Shown: one piece after another, positions 54,028-61,567 of the stretch | How the letters are laid out: each line of letters opens with the position of its first letter | Position numbering within the stretch: position 1 is the stretch's first letter | Source: Arsenicicoccus bolidensis DSM 15745 | GTDB lineage: Bacteria > Actinomycetota > Actinomycetes > Actinomycetales > Dermatophilaceae | DNA: 64,000 bases | Assembly: GCF_000426385.1 (NCBI RefSeq) | Contig: NZ_AUFG01000002.1 | Span: forward strand, 62,001 to 126,000 | Reading direction: 5' to 3' | The notes under the pieces: model-generated | Seen by the model: only the letters and a program-made list of their open reading frames with translations | The model's database searches: none | Told to the model about the DNA's origin: nothing | Translations under genes and position numbers: made by a program

Positions 54028-54244
54028 CGGTGAGCCCGTCCGACGAGGCCGGAGCCCACGCATCCTCGTCACCCAGGACGGCCCATTCTTCCCAGGCGGC
54101 GGCATAGGCGGCCTCCAGCTGCGGGTCCTGGAGACGGCGAATGGCCTGCTGGACGCCGGCCGACCTCGACTCGAGCCCGGACTGCTCGACATACCGGTCG
54201 AGGGCCGCGAGATCCTGGGCGCTGAGACTCACACTCACCTTCAT
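54014..54244 (-). CDS. mazE: Antitoxin, MazE-type ribbon-helix-helix
   Basis: A 76-residue protein: an N-terminal RHH domain (VSVSLSAQDLAALDRYVEQSGLESRSAGVQQAIRRL, about 3-38) that binds DNA and an acidic, Trp-rich C-terminus (AAYAAAWEEWAVLGDEDAWAP) that would wrap around MazF. Two matching operators lie upstream. Start 54244 is 6 nt after TAGTGT. Confidence 0.88.
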   Translation of the reverse strand: MKVSVSLSAQDLAALDRYVEQSGLESRSAGVQQAIRRLQDPQLEAAYAAAWEEWAVLGDEDAWAPASSDGLTDVAG

Positions 54245-54250
54245 GCCACG

Positions 54251-54256
54251 ACACTA
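54251..54256 (-). promoter_or_regulatory. -10 element TAGTGT, leaderless mazE
   Basis: On the minus strand TAGTGT ends 6 nt before the mazE ATG and overlaps the proximal operator. Confidence 0.55.
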
Positions 54257-54288
54257 CCCGGATAGCATCGCGATTACTACCCAGGTAG
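54254..54288 (-). promoter_or_regulatory. Two MazE operator palindromes
   Basis: CTACCCGGATAG (54254-54265) and CTACCCAGGTAG (54277-54288) are 12-bp near-perfect dyads, 23 bp centre to centre (about two helix turns), suiting cooperative binding of RHH dimers. Confidence 0.75.
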
Positions 54289-54293
54289 CACCC

Positions 54294-54911
54294 TCATTCG
54301 ACCTCCGAGGACCTGGGGCCGCGACCCGGCGCCTTCTCCGGATCGTCCTGCGCAGGCATGAGGAACACGTACGCCTCCCACGGGGCCACCCCCTCAGGGT
54401 GACTCCACCGGGACCTACCCGAGCGCGACCCGTACTCGCGGACCACCGCCTGCAGCCGCTCCTGGAGCTCCGCGCCCTCCTCGGGCGTGAGCCACAGGCG
54501 CTCCCGCGACACCATGCCGACCTCGTCGGACCCCTGATCGGCGCGCGCCAGCATGCGATGAACCCCGGCCTGGAGGTCCTCGAACCAGGAGGACAGCGAT
54601 CGTCGGCTGGTGGTGGATCCGGCCAGCCGGTGCGCCTCCGGCGTGATGGCGATCGAGGTGGCGGCGCTGCGCCACGGCCGCTCACGACGGTCGCCGGTGG
54701 TCTCGTCGCGGGTCGCGATCCCCCACCGCTCCAGGGCGCGCAGGTGATAGCTGGTGGCCGACGGGGTCAGGCCCACGAGACGCGATGCCTCCGTGGCGGT
54801 CAGCACCTCCCCGGCATACAGCTCGGCGATCAGCCGCTGGCGTGCGGGGTGCGCGATGGCTCGCAGAGCCTGCGGATCGGTGATCGTGAGCGCGTCGGGT
54901 CGGCCGGCCAT
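54294..54911 (-). CDS. ArsR-type winged-helix transcriptional regulator
   Basis: A 205-residue protein with an N-terminal ArsR/HTH_20 domain (ALRAIAHPARQRLIAELYAGEVLTATEASRLVGLTPSATSYHLRALERWGI, about 15-65) and a C-terminal helical region that could bind a ligand or dimerise. It is divergent from an MFS efflux-type gene and probably represses it from the TTCACATATGTGAA palindrome between them. Start is 6 nt after TAGCCT on the minus strand. Confidence 0.88.
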   Translation of the reverse strand: MAGRPDALTITDPQALRAIAHPARQRLIAELYAGEVLTATEASRLVGLTPSATSYHLRALERWGIATRDETTGDRRERPWRSAATSIAITPEAHRLAGSTTSRRSLSSWFEDLQAGVHRMLARADQGSDEVGMVSRERLWLTPEEGAELQERLQAVVREYGSRSGRSRWSHPEGVAPWEAYVFLMPAQDDPEKAPGRGPRSSEVE

Positions 54912-54917
54912 GAGGCC

Positions 54918-54923
54918 AGGCTA
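54918..54923 (-). promoter_or_regulatory. -10 element TAGCCT, leaderless
   Basis: On the minus strand TAGCCT ends 6 nt before the ArsR-type gene's ATG. Confidence 0.55.
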
Positions 54924-54947
54924 GTTGCCGGGCTCATCATGAAGCAG

Positions 54948-54953
54948 TACCTT
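54948..54953 (+). promoter_or_regulatory. -10 element TACCTT, leaderless
   Basis: TACCTT ends 7 nt before the MFS gene's GTG; its 3' end is within the operator palindrome. Confidence 0.5.
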
Positions 54954-54965
54954 CACATATGTGAA
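54952..54965 (+). promoter_or_regulatory. ArsR-type operator overlapping the MFS start codon
   Basis: TTCACATATGTGAA is a perfect 14-bp palindrome running from the -10 element over the predicted transcription start into the second codon. A partial second site (CCTTCACACC) lies at about 54971-54980, inside the coding sequence. Confidence 0.75.
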
Positions 54966-56232
54966 ACAAATCCTTCACACCTATGGCGCTGCCTTCTCGC
55001 ACCGGGACGCGGTCATCCTGCTCGCCGCCGGAGCCCTGTCGACGGTCGGTGACGCCATGGCGCTGGTCGCCCTCACGCTGCGGACGCACGACACCCAGGC
55101 CGGGCCGTATGCCGTGGCCGGCCTCCTCGTGTGCTTCGCCCTGCCCCTGGTGCTGACCATGGGGATCGCTGGATCCGTCGCGGACCGCGCGGACTCGCGC
55201 ACCGTCCTCGTCACCGGCAGCCTGGTCCAGGCAGCGGCCGCCGGGGGGCTGGCGCTCACCACCGACTACGCCGCGACGCTCGTCCTCGTCGCCCTCCTGC
55301 AGACGGCGTTCGCCTTCACCAGCCCCCTGTGGACGAGCCTGCTGCCGCTGGTCGCCGGGGACGAGCTGGCCGGTGTCCTCGTCTCGCTGCGCCAGGGCCT
55401 GCGCACGGCCTCCACCCCCGTCGGCGCGGCCGCTGGCGGGCTGCTCGTCCAGCACCAGGGCGCGTCGGCAGCCCTGGCCATCGACGCCGCGAGCTTCCTC
55501 GCCCTGACCGTCGCGGCGCTCCTGCTGCGCACCCGCCGCCGGCGGGCCGCACAGCCGGATCGCCTCTCGGCCTCCCCGGGGCCGGCGCTCCGGATCCTGC
55601 GCGGCCACCCGACGACCGGCATCCTCGTGGCGGCCGTGCTGCCGTTCATCCTGACCCTGGAGTCCGTCAACGCCGTCGAGGTCTACCTGCTGCGGGACGT
55701 GCTGCACGCGAACGCGGCCGACTACGGATGGGCCGAGGCTGCCGCCGGGGTCAGCGCCACCGTCGGAGCCCTGCTGGCCGGAACCGTCACCACCTCCTCA
55801 CGGCGGGCCCGGCTGCTCCTGGGGACGCTGGTGCTCGTCGCGGCCACCCAGGCCGGGCAGGGACTGGCGATCTCGGTGGGAGTCTTCGTCGTCCTGGGAT
55901 GCGTGGTCGGCGGCCTCCTCGGCGCCACCAACACGTGGCTCATCGCCGTCCTCCTCGCCGAGATCCCGGACCGCGAGCGCGGCCGGGTCCTGGCGGCGGT
56001 CGAAGGGGCGGCACGCGCCTGCACGGTGGCGGCGCTCGCGCTCGGCGGGACGCTCAACCTGCTGGTGGGGCCGCGGACGGCATACCTGGTCGTCGGCGCA
56101 GCCGGACTGGCGATCAGCACGACGGGCGCCATCGCCCACCACCGAGCAACGCGGGCGACCCCAGCAACCCCAGCAGCCGGGCCGACCCCGGTGAGCCCGG
56201 GCACCAACGACGAGGTCGCTCAGCCCGAGTGA
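54961..56232 (+). CDS. MFS transporter, efflux type
   Basis: A 423-residue protein with about twelve helices. It has MFS-type loop features (GSVADRADSRTVLV after helix 2, about 62-80; and IPDRERGRVLAAVEGA in the second half). The layout resembles macrolide-efflux-like MFS proteins. It is divergent from the ArsR-type regulator and controlled by the palindrome at its start codon. Substrate unknown. The 3' end overlaps a convergent small membrane-protein gene by 13 bp. Confidence 0.88.
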   Translation: MKQILHTYGAAFSHRDAVILLAAGALSTVGDAMALVALTLRTHDTQAGPYAVAGLLVCFALPLVLTMGIAGSVADRADSRTVLVTGSLVQAAAAGGLALTTDYAATLVLVALLQTAFAFTSPLWTSLLPLVAGDELAGVLVSLRQGLRTASTPVGAAAGGLLVQHQGASAALAIDAASFLALTVAALLLRTRRRRAAQPDRLSASPGPALRILRGHPTTGILVAAVLPFILTLESVNAVEVYLLRDVLHANAADYGWAEAAAGVSATVGALLAGTVTTSSRRARLLLGTLVLVAATQAGQGLAISVGVFVVLGCVVGGLLGATNTWLIAVLLAEIPDRERGRVLAAVEGAARACTVAALALGGTLNLLVGPRTAYLVVGAAGLAISTTGAIAHHRATRATPATPAAGPTPVSPGTNDEVAQPE

Positions 56233-56501
56233 GGCCCGACCTGCTGCGCCCAGCGGCTCCAGCGCACGCGCTCGTGCGACCGGACCAGCTCGACGATCGC
56301 CCAGATGCCGGTGACCAGCGCCAGGGCGAGGCCACCCCAGGTCATCACCATCGTCCAGGCCGGTGGCCCGCTGGACCCGGCGTCGGCGAGGTCCATCCCG
56401 ATGGAGCAGCCGACGGCCCACAGCGCCGCCCCTAGCAGGGCCAGCCCCGCCAGGATGGCGGCCTTGGCGTAGCTGCGGATCCAGCCGCGATCGCTCTGCA
56501 T
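56220..56501 (-). CDS. Small membrane protein, unknown function
   Basis: A 93-residue protein with two hydrophobic helices (about 15-32 and 46-66), the second followed by a charged SHERVRWSRWAQQ tail. ATG 56501 is chosen because GGGGAGGG precedes it; longer forms start in the upstream region with no such site. I do not recognise the family. Confidence 0.6.
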   Translation of the reverse strand: MQSDRGWIRSYAKAAILAGLALLGAALWAVGCSIGMDLADAGSSGPPAWTMVMTWGGLALALVTGIWAIVELVRSHERVRWSRWAQQVGPHSG

Positions 56502-56634
56502 GACGTGGTTCCCTCCCCTTGTCAGCGTGCAGCCCCACCGTCGCACCGCGACCTGAGAGATGACCGGACGCCGTTCGGCGACGGGCACCCGTCAGGGGTC
56601 GACGGCGCGACGTGCACGGCGTACGCTCGATGTA

Positions 56635-56665
56635 TTGATCCGAATGCACTTCGGATCAAAGTGCA
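56635..56665 (+). promoter_or_regulatory. Nested operator palindromes upstream of the SnoaL/TetR pair
   Basis: TTGATCCGAA-N5-TTCGGATCAA (56635-56659) is a perfect 10-bp dyad; TGCACTT-N7-AAGTGCA (56645-56665) is a second perfect dyad that shares its right half. They lie about 50 bp before the SnoaL-like gene and are likely TetR-family sites. Confidence 0.7.
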
Positions 56666-56712
56666 CCGCCCCCGGGCCAACCATCGGCGGGCACAAGAGC
56701 CGAGGAGTCCTC

Positions 56713-57144
56713 ATGGGCACCAGCGCATCTCCCGCCAGCATCGTCATGTCCCGCATCTTCGACGGAGGCTTCGCCACCGGCGACGGGGCCATCGTCGACG
56801 AGCTCTGCTCCCCCGACCTGGTCAAGCACCAGTTCGGCCTCGCCGGCACCGGCCAGCAGGCCATCGAGCACGTCAAGGCCGCGATGCGGGACGTCCACAC
56901 GGCCGTGCCCGACATCGCCTTCACCATCGATGACGAGGTCGAGGACGGCGACACCATCTGGGTCCGCGTGCGGGCGCAGGGCACGGCGACCGGACCCTTC
57001 TTCGACCCGCCGAGCAGACGGCCGCTGGACTTCACCGTGGTGGACGTCGCCCGGGTCGTCGACGGCCGCATCGTCGAGCACTGGGGCGTCCCGGACCGGT
57101 TCGCCATGCTGGCCCAGTCGGGGGTGCTCGAGCGCCTAGGCTGA
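56713..57144 (+). CDS. SnoaL-like (NTF2-fold) ester cyclase-family protein
   Basis: A 143-residue protein with the SnoaL/NTF2-like pattern: FDGGFATGDGAIVDELCSPDLVKHQFGLAG (about 16-45), GIEHVK-like helix (QAIEHVKAAMRDVHTAVPDIAFTIDDEVEDGDTIWVRV) and DVARVVDGRIVEHWGVPDRF at the end. The family includes polyketide cyclases and many unknown enzymes. GAGGAG precedes the ATG. The TetR gene 33 nt downstream is probably in the same operon. Confidence 0.85.
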   Translation: MGTSASPASIVMSRIFDGGFATGDGAIVDELCSPDLVKHQFGLAGTGQQAIEHVKAAMRDVHTAVPDIAFTIDDEVEDGDTIWVRVRAQGTATGPFFDPPSRRPLDFTVVDVARVVDGRIVEHWGVPDRFAMLAQSGVLERLG

Positions 57145-57177
57145 CCGCGCAGCACGACCCCCACTCTCAGGAGCCGC

Positions 57178-57837
57178 ATGAGCGCGTCGGCCGACGCCAC
57201 CTCGCCCCGGCGCTACCGCTCGTCGAGGCGCACCGAGCAGGCGGCCGCCACCCGCGACCGGATCGTCGACGCGGCACGTCACCTCGTCGTCGAGCAGGGG
57301 TATGCCGCCACCACCGTCTCGCAGGTGGCCGCGCGCGCCGGGGTGGCGGTCGACACGGTCTACGCGGCGGTGGGCCGCAAGCCGGAGCTGCTGCGGCAGG
57401 TGCTGGAGACGGCCATCTCGGGCACGGACACCGCCGTGGCCCCCGAGGACCGCGACTACGTCAGGGCCGTGCGGGCGGCCCCGACCGCGCGGGCCAAGCT
57501 GGCGGCCTACGTCGACGGGCTCCTGCTCCTGCAGCCGCGCCTGGCGCCGGTCGTGCTCGCGCTGCGCGACGCCGCCGCCACAGACCCCGAGTCGGCGGAT
57601 CTGTGGGGCGAGATCACGCAGCGTCGGGCGGGCAACATGCGTGACTTCGCACGAGACCTCAGGGCGACGGGCGAGCTGCGGGCGGACCTGGACGACGGCG
57701 AGGTCGCCGACATCATCTGGAGCATGAACGCCCCGGAGTACTGGACCCTGCTCGTCGACGAACGCGGCTGGAGCAAACAGAGATTCGGGGCGCATCTCGT
57801 GGACTGCTGGTCACGGACGCTGCTCGCCCACCCGTGA
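57178..57837 (+). CDS. TetR-family transcriptional regulator
   Basis: A 219-residue protein with an N-terminal TetR HTH (ATRDRIVDAARHLVVEQGYAATTVSQVAARAGVAVDTVYAAVGRKPELL, about 24-71) and a helical C-terminal ligand domain. It probably represses its own operon with the SnoaL-like gene from the nested palindromes at 56635-56665. The inducer is unknown. Confidence 0.9.
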   Translation: MSASADATSPRRYRSSRRTEQAAATRDRIVDAARHLVVEQGYAATTVSQVAARAGVAVDTVYAAVGRKPELLRQVLETAISGTDTAVAPEDRDYVRAVRAAPTARAKLAAYVDGLLLLQPRLAPVVLALRDAAATDPESADLWGEITQRRAGNMRDFARDLRATGELRADLDDGEVADIIWSMNAPEYWTLLVDERGWSKQRFGAHLVDCWSRTLLAHP

Positions 57838-57845
57838 GGGCCGGG

Positions 57846-57892
57846 CAGCTCAGGCGCTCGGTCGGGCAACAGCTCAGGCGCTCGGTCGGGCA
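57846..57892. repeat. Direct repeat, 23 bp x 2, over a gene end
   Basis: CAGCTCAGGCGCTCGGTCGG followed by GCA occurs at 57846-57868 and 57870-57892. The right copy encodes the C-terminus and stop of the glycosyltransferase; the left copy duplicates that end, stop included, just downstream. Confidence 0.85.
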
Positions 57893-58623
57893 GCGCGGCG
57901 GGCCCGCAGGCGCCGCACGGCGAGCGCCCGCCACACGTCGCGGTACTGCGCGGCCCGGTGCAGCTGGCCACGCCAGTCCGAGCCGGTGACGCGGTGGTGC
58001 ACCGCGCACGGCACCTCGACCACCCGCAGTCCGGCGGCGAGCACGTCGATCGTCATCGCCGTCTCGACGCCCCACCCGGCCGCCAGGGGTTGCGCCGCGT
58101 CGTAGGCCTCGCGGGTCAGGCAGCGCATCCCCGACAGGGGCTGCGTGGGCGTCCAGCCCGTCAGCGACCGGATGCCCTCACGAGCCAGCCGCACCACGAA
58201 CCCGTGACCCCCACCGGCGGAGCGCTGCGGGGGCAGGATCGCGATGGCGAGGTCGGCCTCGCCGCCGGCCACGGGCGGCACGAGCACCCCCACCTCGGCG
58301 GCGGAGTCCTCGAGGTCCGCGTCGACGAGCAGCAGCAGCCGCCGGGCCGTCCCGGTCCGGCCCTCGTGCTCGTCGCGGCGCTCGACCACGGCCGCCCCGG
58401 TCTGCAGGGCGGCGGCCTTGCCGCGGTTGCGGGTGTGCCGGGCGACCACGGCGCCTGCGCCATGGGCGATGGACTGCGTGCCGTCGCGCGACCCGTCGTC
58501 GACGACGACGACCAGGTCGACGCCGGGGATGGCGGACGCGGCCCGGATCGTCGAGGCGATCCGCGCGGACTCGTCCTTGGCCGGGATGACGACCGCCACC
58601 GGCCGTGCGTGGTCACCGCTCAC
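57874..58623 (-). CDS. Glycosyltransferase family 2
   Basis: A 249-residue GT-A fold glycosyltransferase: PVAVVIPAKDESARIASTI (about 8-26), VVVVDDGSRDGTQ (about 37-49; the DxD-type Asp pair), NRGKAAALQTGAA and LLLVDADLEDS (about 95-105). No membrane helix. It resembles glucosyl-3-phosphoglycerate synthase or polyprenyl-phosphate sugar transferases, so a role in cell-envelope sugar chemistry is likely but not specific. GTG start with GGAGGG 6 nt upstream; 13 nt after the upstream gene. Confidence 0.85.
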   Translation of the reverse strand: MSGDHARPVAVVIPAKDESARIASTIRAASAIPGVDLVVVVDDGSRDGTQSIAHGAGAVVARHTRNRGKAAALQTGAAVVERRDEHEGRTGTARRLLLLVDADLEDSAAEVGVLVPPVAGGEADLAIAILPPQRSAGGGHGFVVRLAREGIRSLTGWTPTQPLSGMRCLTREAYDAAQPLAAGWGVETAMTIDVLAAGLRVVEVPCAVHHRVTGSDWRGQLHRAAQYRDVWRALAVRRLRARRAARPSA

Positions 58624-58636
58624 GGCGGACCCTCCG

Positions 58637-59500
58637 TCAGCGCAGGGTGATCTGGCGGCTGAGCAGACCCGAGCGAGCCCGTCGCTCGTCCGCCGACAGC
58701 GGCGTGCTGCCGGCCAGGGCCTCGGCATACCGCTGCTGCATCTGCTGGGCGGGGTCGGAGAAGGAGGCGGGGTCCGCCTCGGGGTCGACCTCCCAGACGG
58801 GGATGAGCAGCCCGCAGGCGCGGAAGGCGCCGAGCAGGCGGTGGGTGTCGGTCAGGGCGCTCTCGCCGCGCGCGTGCAGGCGGGCGAGTGCGTCGGTGGC
58901 GGCATCCTCGTCGTCGGGGAGCACCTGGCGGACATAGGCACGGTCGCCGATGAGGCACCAGTAGGCGGACCGCACGCCGTCCAGCTTGACGGTGGGGATG
59001 GCGCTGTCGTTGGCGCGCTGCAGCGACTCGCGCCCCTCTTCGTCGAGGTCGCCGTCACCGACCCAGAAGTCGAAGCCCTCGTGCACCGTGATGTCGAGGG
59101 GGGCGGACGGGTCGAGGAGGTCCTGCAGGCGGGGGGTGTCCTCGGTGGCGAGGGGCAGCGTCGCGACCGGGCTGCCGGGCTCGGTCTCGGCGGCGGCCAG
59201 GAGCACCTGGGCGAGGTCGCGGCTGGCGTCGCCGCTGCTCGTCCCGGACTGCAGGCCCGCCAGGACCTCACCGTCCGCGCGGCGCAGGCCGGGCCAGGCG
59301 AGGGGCAGCACCGTCACGAGCGTCGCGCTCGACACGTCGGCCACCGGCTCGCTCAGCGTCACCGTGGCCGTCGCCGCGGGCACGATCTCGCGCATCGCCA
59401 CGAGGTCGGTCTCGCTCTCCATCCCCTCGAAGGGACGGCGCGCGAACGGCGCGGGACGGATCTTCTTGGTGTCGCCCTTGCGGCGGGATGCCTTACCCAT
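58637..59500 (-). CDS. DUF5926-family protein, unknown function
   Basis: A 287-residue cytosolic protein starting MGKASRRKGDTKK, typical of the actinobacterial DUF5926 family (sometimes mislabelled as SecA-like). Conserved-looking stretches include ARRPFEGMESETDLVAMREIVPAAT (about 20-44) and LPLAWPGLRR. No catalytic motif is evident. The ATG at 59500 is 7 nt after TAGGGT (leaderless). It is followed by the glycosyltransferase gene on the same strand. Confidence 0.8.
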   Translation of the reverse strand: MGKASRRKGDTKKIRPAPFARRPFEGMESETDLVAMREIVPAATATVTLSEPVADVSSATLVTVLPLAWPGLRRADGEVLAGLQSGTSSGDASRDLAQVLLAAAETEPGSPVATLPLATEDTPRLQDLLDPSAPLDITVHEGFDFWVGDGDLDEEGRESLQRANDSAIPTVKLDGVRSAYWCLIGDRAYVRQVLPDDEDAATDALARLHARGESALTDTHRLLGAFRACGLLIPVWEVDPEADPASFSDPAQQMQQRYAEALAGSTPLSADERRARSGLLSRQITLR

Positions 59501-59507
59501 GTCCGCC

Positions 59508-59513
59508 ACCCTA
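59508..59513 (-). promoter_or_regulatory. -10 element TAGGGT, leaderless
   Basis: On the minus strand TAGGGT ends 7 nt before the DUF5926 gene's ATG. Confidence 0.6.
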
Positions 59514-59564
59514 TCGGGGCGCGCTGGTCACCAGCCCTACGGTCACAGGCGCCACACCCCGGCG

Positions 59565-59631
59565 TCATTGGTCACCAATGACGTCCCGGCACGTCATGTG
59601 AACGATCCAAAGCGTGACTGGTGACCAATGG
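59565..59631. repeat. Family C palindromic element, copy 2
   Basis: Same architecture as 22188-22254: 20-nt arms (59565-59584, 59612-59631) and a 27-nt loop ending GAACGATCCAAA. CATTGGTCACCAATGACGTC is shared exactly. It lies between two minus-strand genes, upstream of the DUF5926 gene. Confidence 0.9.
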
Positions 59632-59646
59632 CGGCATTGGCGGGGG

Positions 59647-60084
59647 TCAGCGGGTGCGGCGGCGGGACGGGCCGCCGAGAGCCGCCCAGACCGTGCGGGC
59701 GCCGTTCGGCTGGTCGAGGTAGCCCCACTCGTGGGCATAGGCGCGCACGATGCGCAGCCCGCGGCCGCGCGTCTGCCACGGGGTGATGCGCACGGGCTGC
59801 GGCGTGGAGTCCGAGCCTCCGTCCGTGACGTCGACCTCGACGACCCCCTTGCGCAGGGTCCAGTGCACGCGCAGGACGTCACCAGGCATCGGTCCGGCGT
59901 GCTGCACGGCGTTGGCGACGAGCTCCGAGATGGCCTGGACGGCCTCGTCCAGCGTCGCGTCGGCGACGCGCTCGTCCGCCAGGCTGGCGCGCAGCTCGGC
60001 CCGAGCCTGCTCGGCGGACGTCGCGTCCCACGGCACCATCACGGTCTTGTCGACCTCGTCCAGGTTGCGCACCCGCGGTGGCAT
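59647..60084 (-). CDS. Anti-sigma-type serine kinase, HATPase_c_2 domain
   Basis: A 145-residue protein of the RsbW/SpoIIAB type: LDEAVQAISELVANAVQHAG (about 49-68; N box), VDVTDGGSD (about 88-96; G1 box) and RGRGLRIVRAYAHEWGYLD (about 109-127; G2 box). Such small ATPases either bind sigma-B-like factors or phosphorylate anti-anti-sigma factors. No partner gene is adjacent. A GGGTAT -10-like sequence at 60202-60207 (minus strand) hints at control by a sigma-B-type factor. Confidence 0.85.
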   Translation of the reverse strand: MPPRVRNLDEVDKTVMVPWDATSAEQARAELRASLADERVADATLDEAVQAISELVANAVQHAGPMPGDVLRVHWTLRKGVVEVDVTDGGSDSTPQPVRITPWQTRGRGLRIVRAYAHEWGYLDQPNGARTVWAALGGPSRRRTR

Positions 60085-60201
60085 GGGCTCGTCCTCTCGT
60101 GCAGCGGCGCGGCCGGTCCGACGGCATACGTGCCTCGGCCGACCGCCAGTGAGCAGGGGTCCAGATGACGCGTCCCCCTGCGTGGGTTCGTCCTCGCCCG
60201 G

Positions 60202-60229
60202 ATACCCCATAGGGCTCGCGCGGAACCCC
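60202..60229 (-). promoter_or_regulatory. Possible sigma-B-type promoter
   Basis: On the minus strand GGGTTCC and GGGTAT are separated by about 16 nt, similar to the GTTT-N14-16-GGGTAT consensus. It lies about 118 nt upstream of the anti-sigma-type gene. Confidence 0.35.
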
Positions 60230-60337
60230 TGCACGCGGTCGGTCTCACGGGTCGGGGGCGACCTCCCGCGCGCATAGGTCGAGGGGGCGAGGGGTAGGTG
60301 AGCGGAGATATCCGTCGCCGCGAGCAAGGGAGCCACC

Positions 60338-60889
60338 ATGAGCGACCAGCACGATCTGCGCACCGAACGATCCCACGAGGGCCTCGGCCGCCAGGAGAGC
60401 GATCGCCACGACGCCCCGGCAACGGTCACCCGCAGCGAGGAGGAGCTCTTCGTCACCACCCGCCCGGTCGAGAGCGGCCGGGTGCGGGTGTCCAAGCGCG
60501 TCGTCACCGAGGAGCGGACCATCACCGTCCGCCGCGAGGAGCTCGTGGTCGAGGAGCTGCCGGCTCGGGCGCCCCTGCCGCCGGACCACGACGGCGTGAC
60601 CGGCGCCGGTGACCGCGACGCACAGGGGCGGGGCAACCCCGCGAAGGAGGCAGCCCTGGCCGCGGGCGAGCCGCACCGTCCTCAGGGCCACCGCGACGAC
60701 GACGAGCTGCACCAGGACGCCGCGATCGAGATCGTCCTCCACGAGGAGCAGGTCGTCACGCGGGTCGTGCCGATCGAGCGCGTCCGGGTCTTCGTGGACC
60801 GGGTGACGCGCGAGCAGGTCGTCGAGGCGGAGCTCGCCAAGGAGGTCGTCAGCCTCGAGCGCGAGGACACCCCGCGCGCCGACCGCTGA
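60338..60889 (+). CDS. DUF2382 (YsnF/AvaK) domain protein
   Basis: A 183-residue protein with two DUF2382-type segments: VTRSEEELFVTTRPVESGRVRVSKRVVTEERTITVRREELVVEE (about 30-73) and EIVLHEEQVVTRVVPIERVRVFVDRVTREQVVEAELAKEVVSLE (about 130-173), joined by a charged Gly-rich spacer. The domain occurs in stress-induced proteins of soil bacteria; its role is unknown. It is divergent from the anti-sigma-type gene, with a 253-nt region between them. Confidence 0.85.
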   Translation: MSDQHDLRTERSHEGLGRQESDRHDAPATVTRSEEELFVTTRPVESGRVRVSKRVVTEERTITVRREELVVEELPARAPLPPDHDGVTGAGDRDAQGRGNPAKEAALAAGEPHRPQGHRDDDELHQDAAIEIVLHEEQVVTRVVPIERVRVFVDRVTREQVVEAELAKEVVSLEREDTPRADR

Positions 60890-60960
60890 TCACCGACGGC
60901 TGATCACCGGCCGCTGCGGGCCAACCGCTGACGGCCGGACCGCTCTGCGACCCGCGCGCC

Positions 60961-61527
60961 CTAGGGCGTCGTGGGGCGGGCGGTTGGTCGGTCGAGCCAC
61001 GCCTCCGCCACGGTCGCGAACGGCTCGGCCTGGGTCTCGACGAGCACGAGCATCCGCCGCGCCTCCGCCTCGGCCGACGTGACGAGCTCCGGCGGATAGG
61101 CGAACTCGACCTGGTGGTCGGCGAACTCATCCTCGTCGTCGACGTAGATGCGCCCGTTGCGGCGCTCCACGACGTCCAGGTCGAGGTCCACCATCGAGAC
61201 GGTCGCCACCCCGTCCACGCGTGACCACAGGGGCACCGTCGTGATGTCCACGTAGTGCCGCACCTTGTGCGGATCCGCGTTGGTGGTGAGGACGTGCCCA
61301 GACTGGCGCGGGACGCACACCACGCTGTGGTGCTCGTTGTCGAAGGATCGCCCGGGGCGGGTGATCGGGGCGCCCACCGGCACCGCGACCCAGTGGCCGT
61401 GCTCGTCGCGGCCGAGGTAGGACCCGTCATACCTCCAGTGCGGGCCCCCGTCCCACTTGCTGAAGCGGATGGCGACGGGCTCCCCCTCGACGAGGATGAG
61501 GGGCTCTCGGGGCTGCTGCTCGTTCAC
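60961..61527 (-). CDS. DUF402-family protein
   Basis: A 188-residue protein with the DUF402/FomD-like barrel pattern: [35 protein letters not shown] (about 19-53), then [44 protein letters not shown] (about 95-138), where the Asp/Glu cluster matches the metal site of nucleotide (di)phosphatases of this fold. GTG start at 61527 is 7 nt after TAGTCT on the minus strand. Divergent from pyrD. Confidence 0.85.
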   Translation of the reverse strand: MNEQQPREPLILVEGEPVAIRFSKWDGGPHWRYDGSYLGRDEHGHWVAVPVGAPITRPGRSFDNEHHSVVCVPRQSGHVLTTNADPHKVRHYVDITTVPLWSRVDGVATVSMVDLDLDVVERRNGRIYVDDEDEFADHQVEFAYPPELVTSAEAEARRMLVLVETQAEPFATVAEAWLDRPTARPTTP

Positions 61528-61534
61528 CTGCCAG

Positions 61535-61540
61535 AGACTA
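61535..61540 (-). promoter_or_regulatory. -10 element TAGTCT, leaderless
   Basis: On the minus strand TAGTCT ends 7 nt before the GTG of the DUF402 gene. Confidence 0.55.
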
Positions 61541-61567
61541 GCCCCCGCCCTTTGCGACAATGGGCGC

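Noticed and set aside
52018-54288. Prophage or integrated element carrying the toxin-antitoxin genes
   Set aside because: No integrase, phage structural genes, direct-repeat attachment sites or tRNA target were seen.
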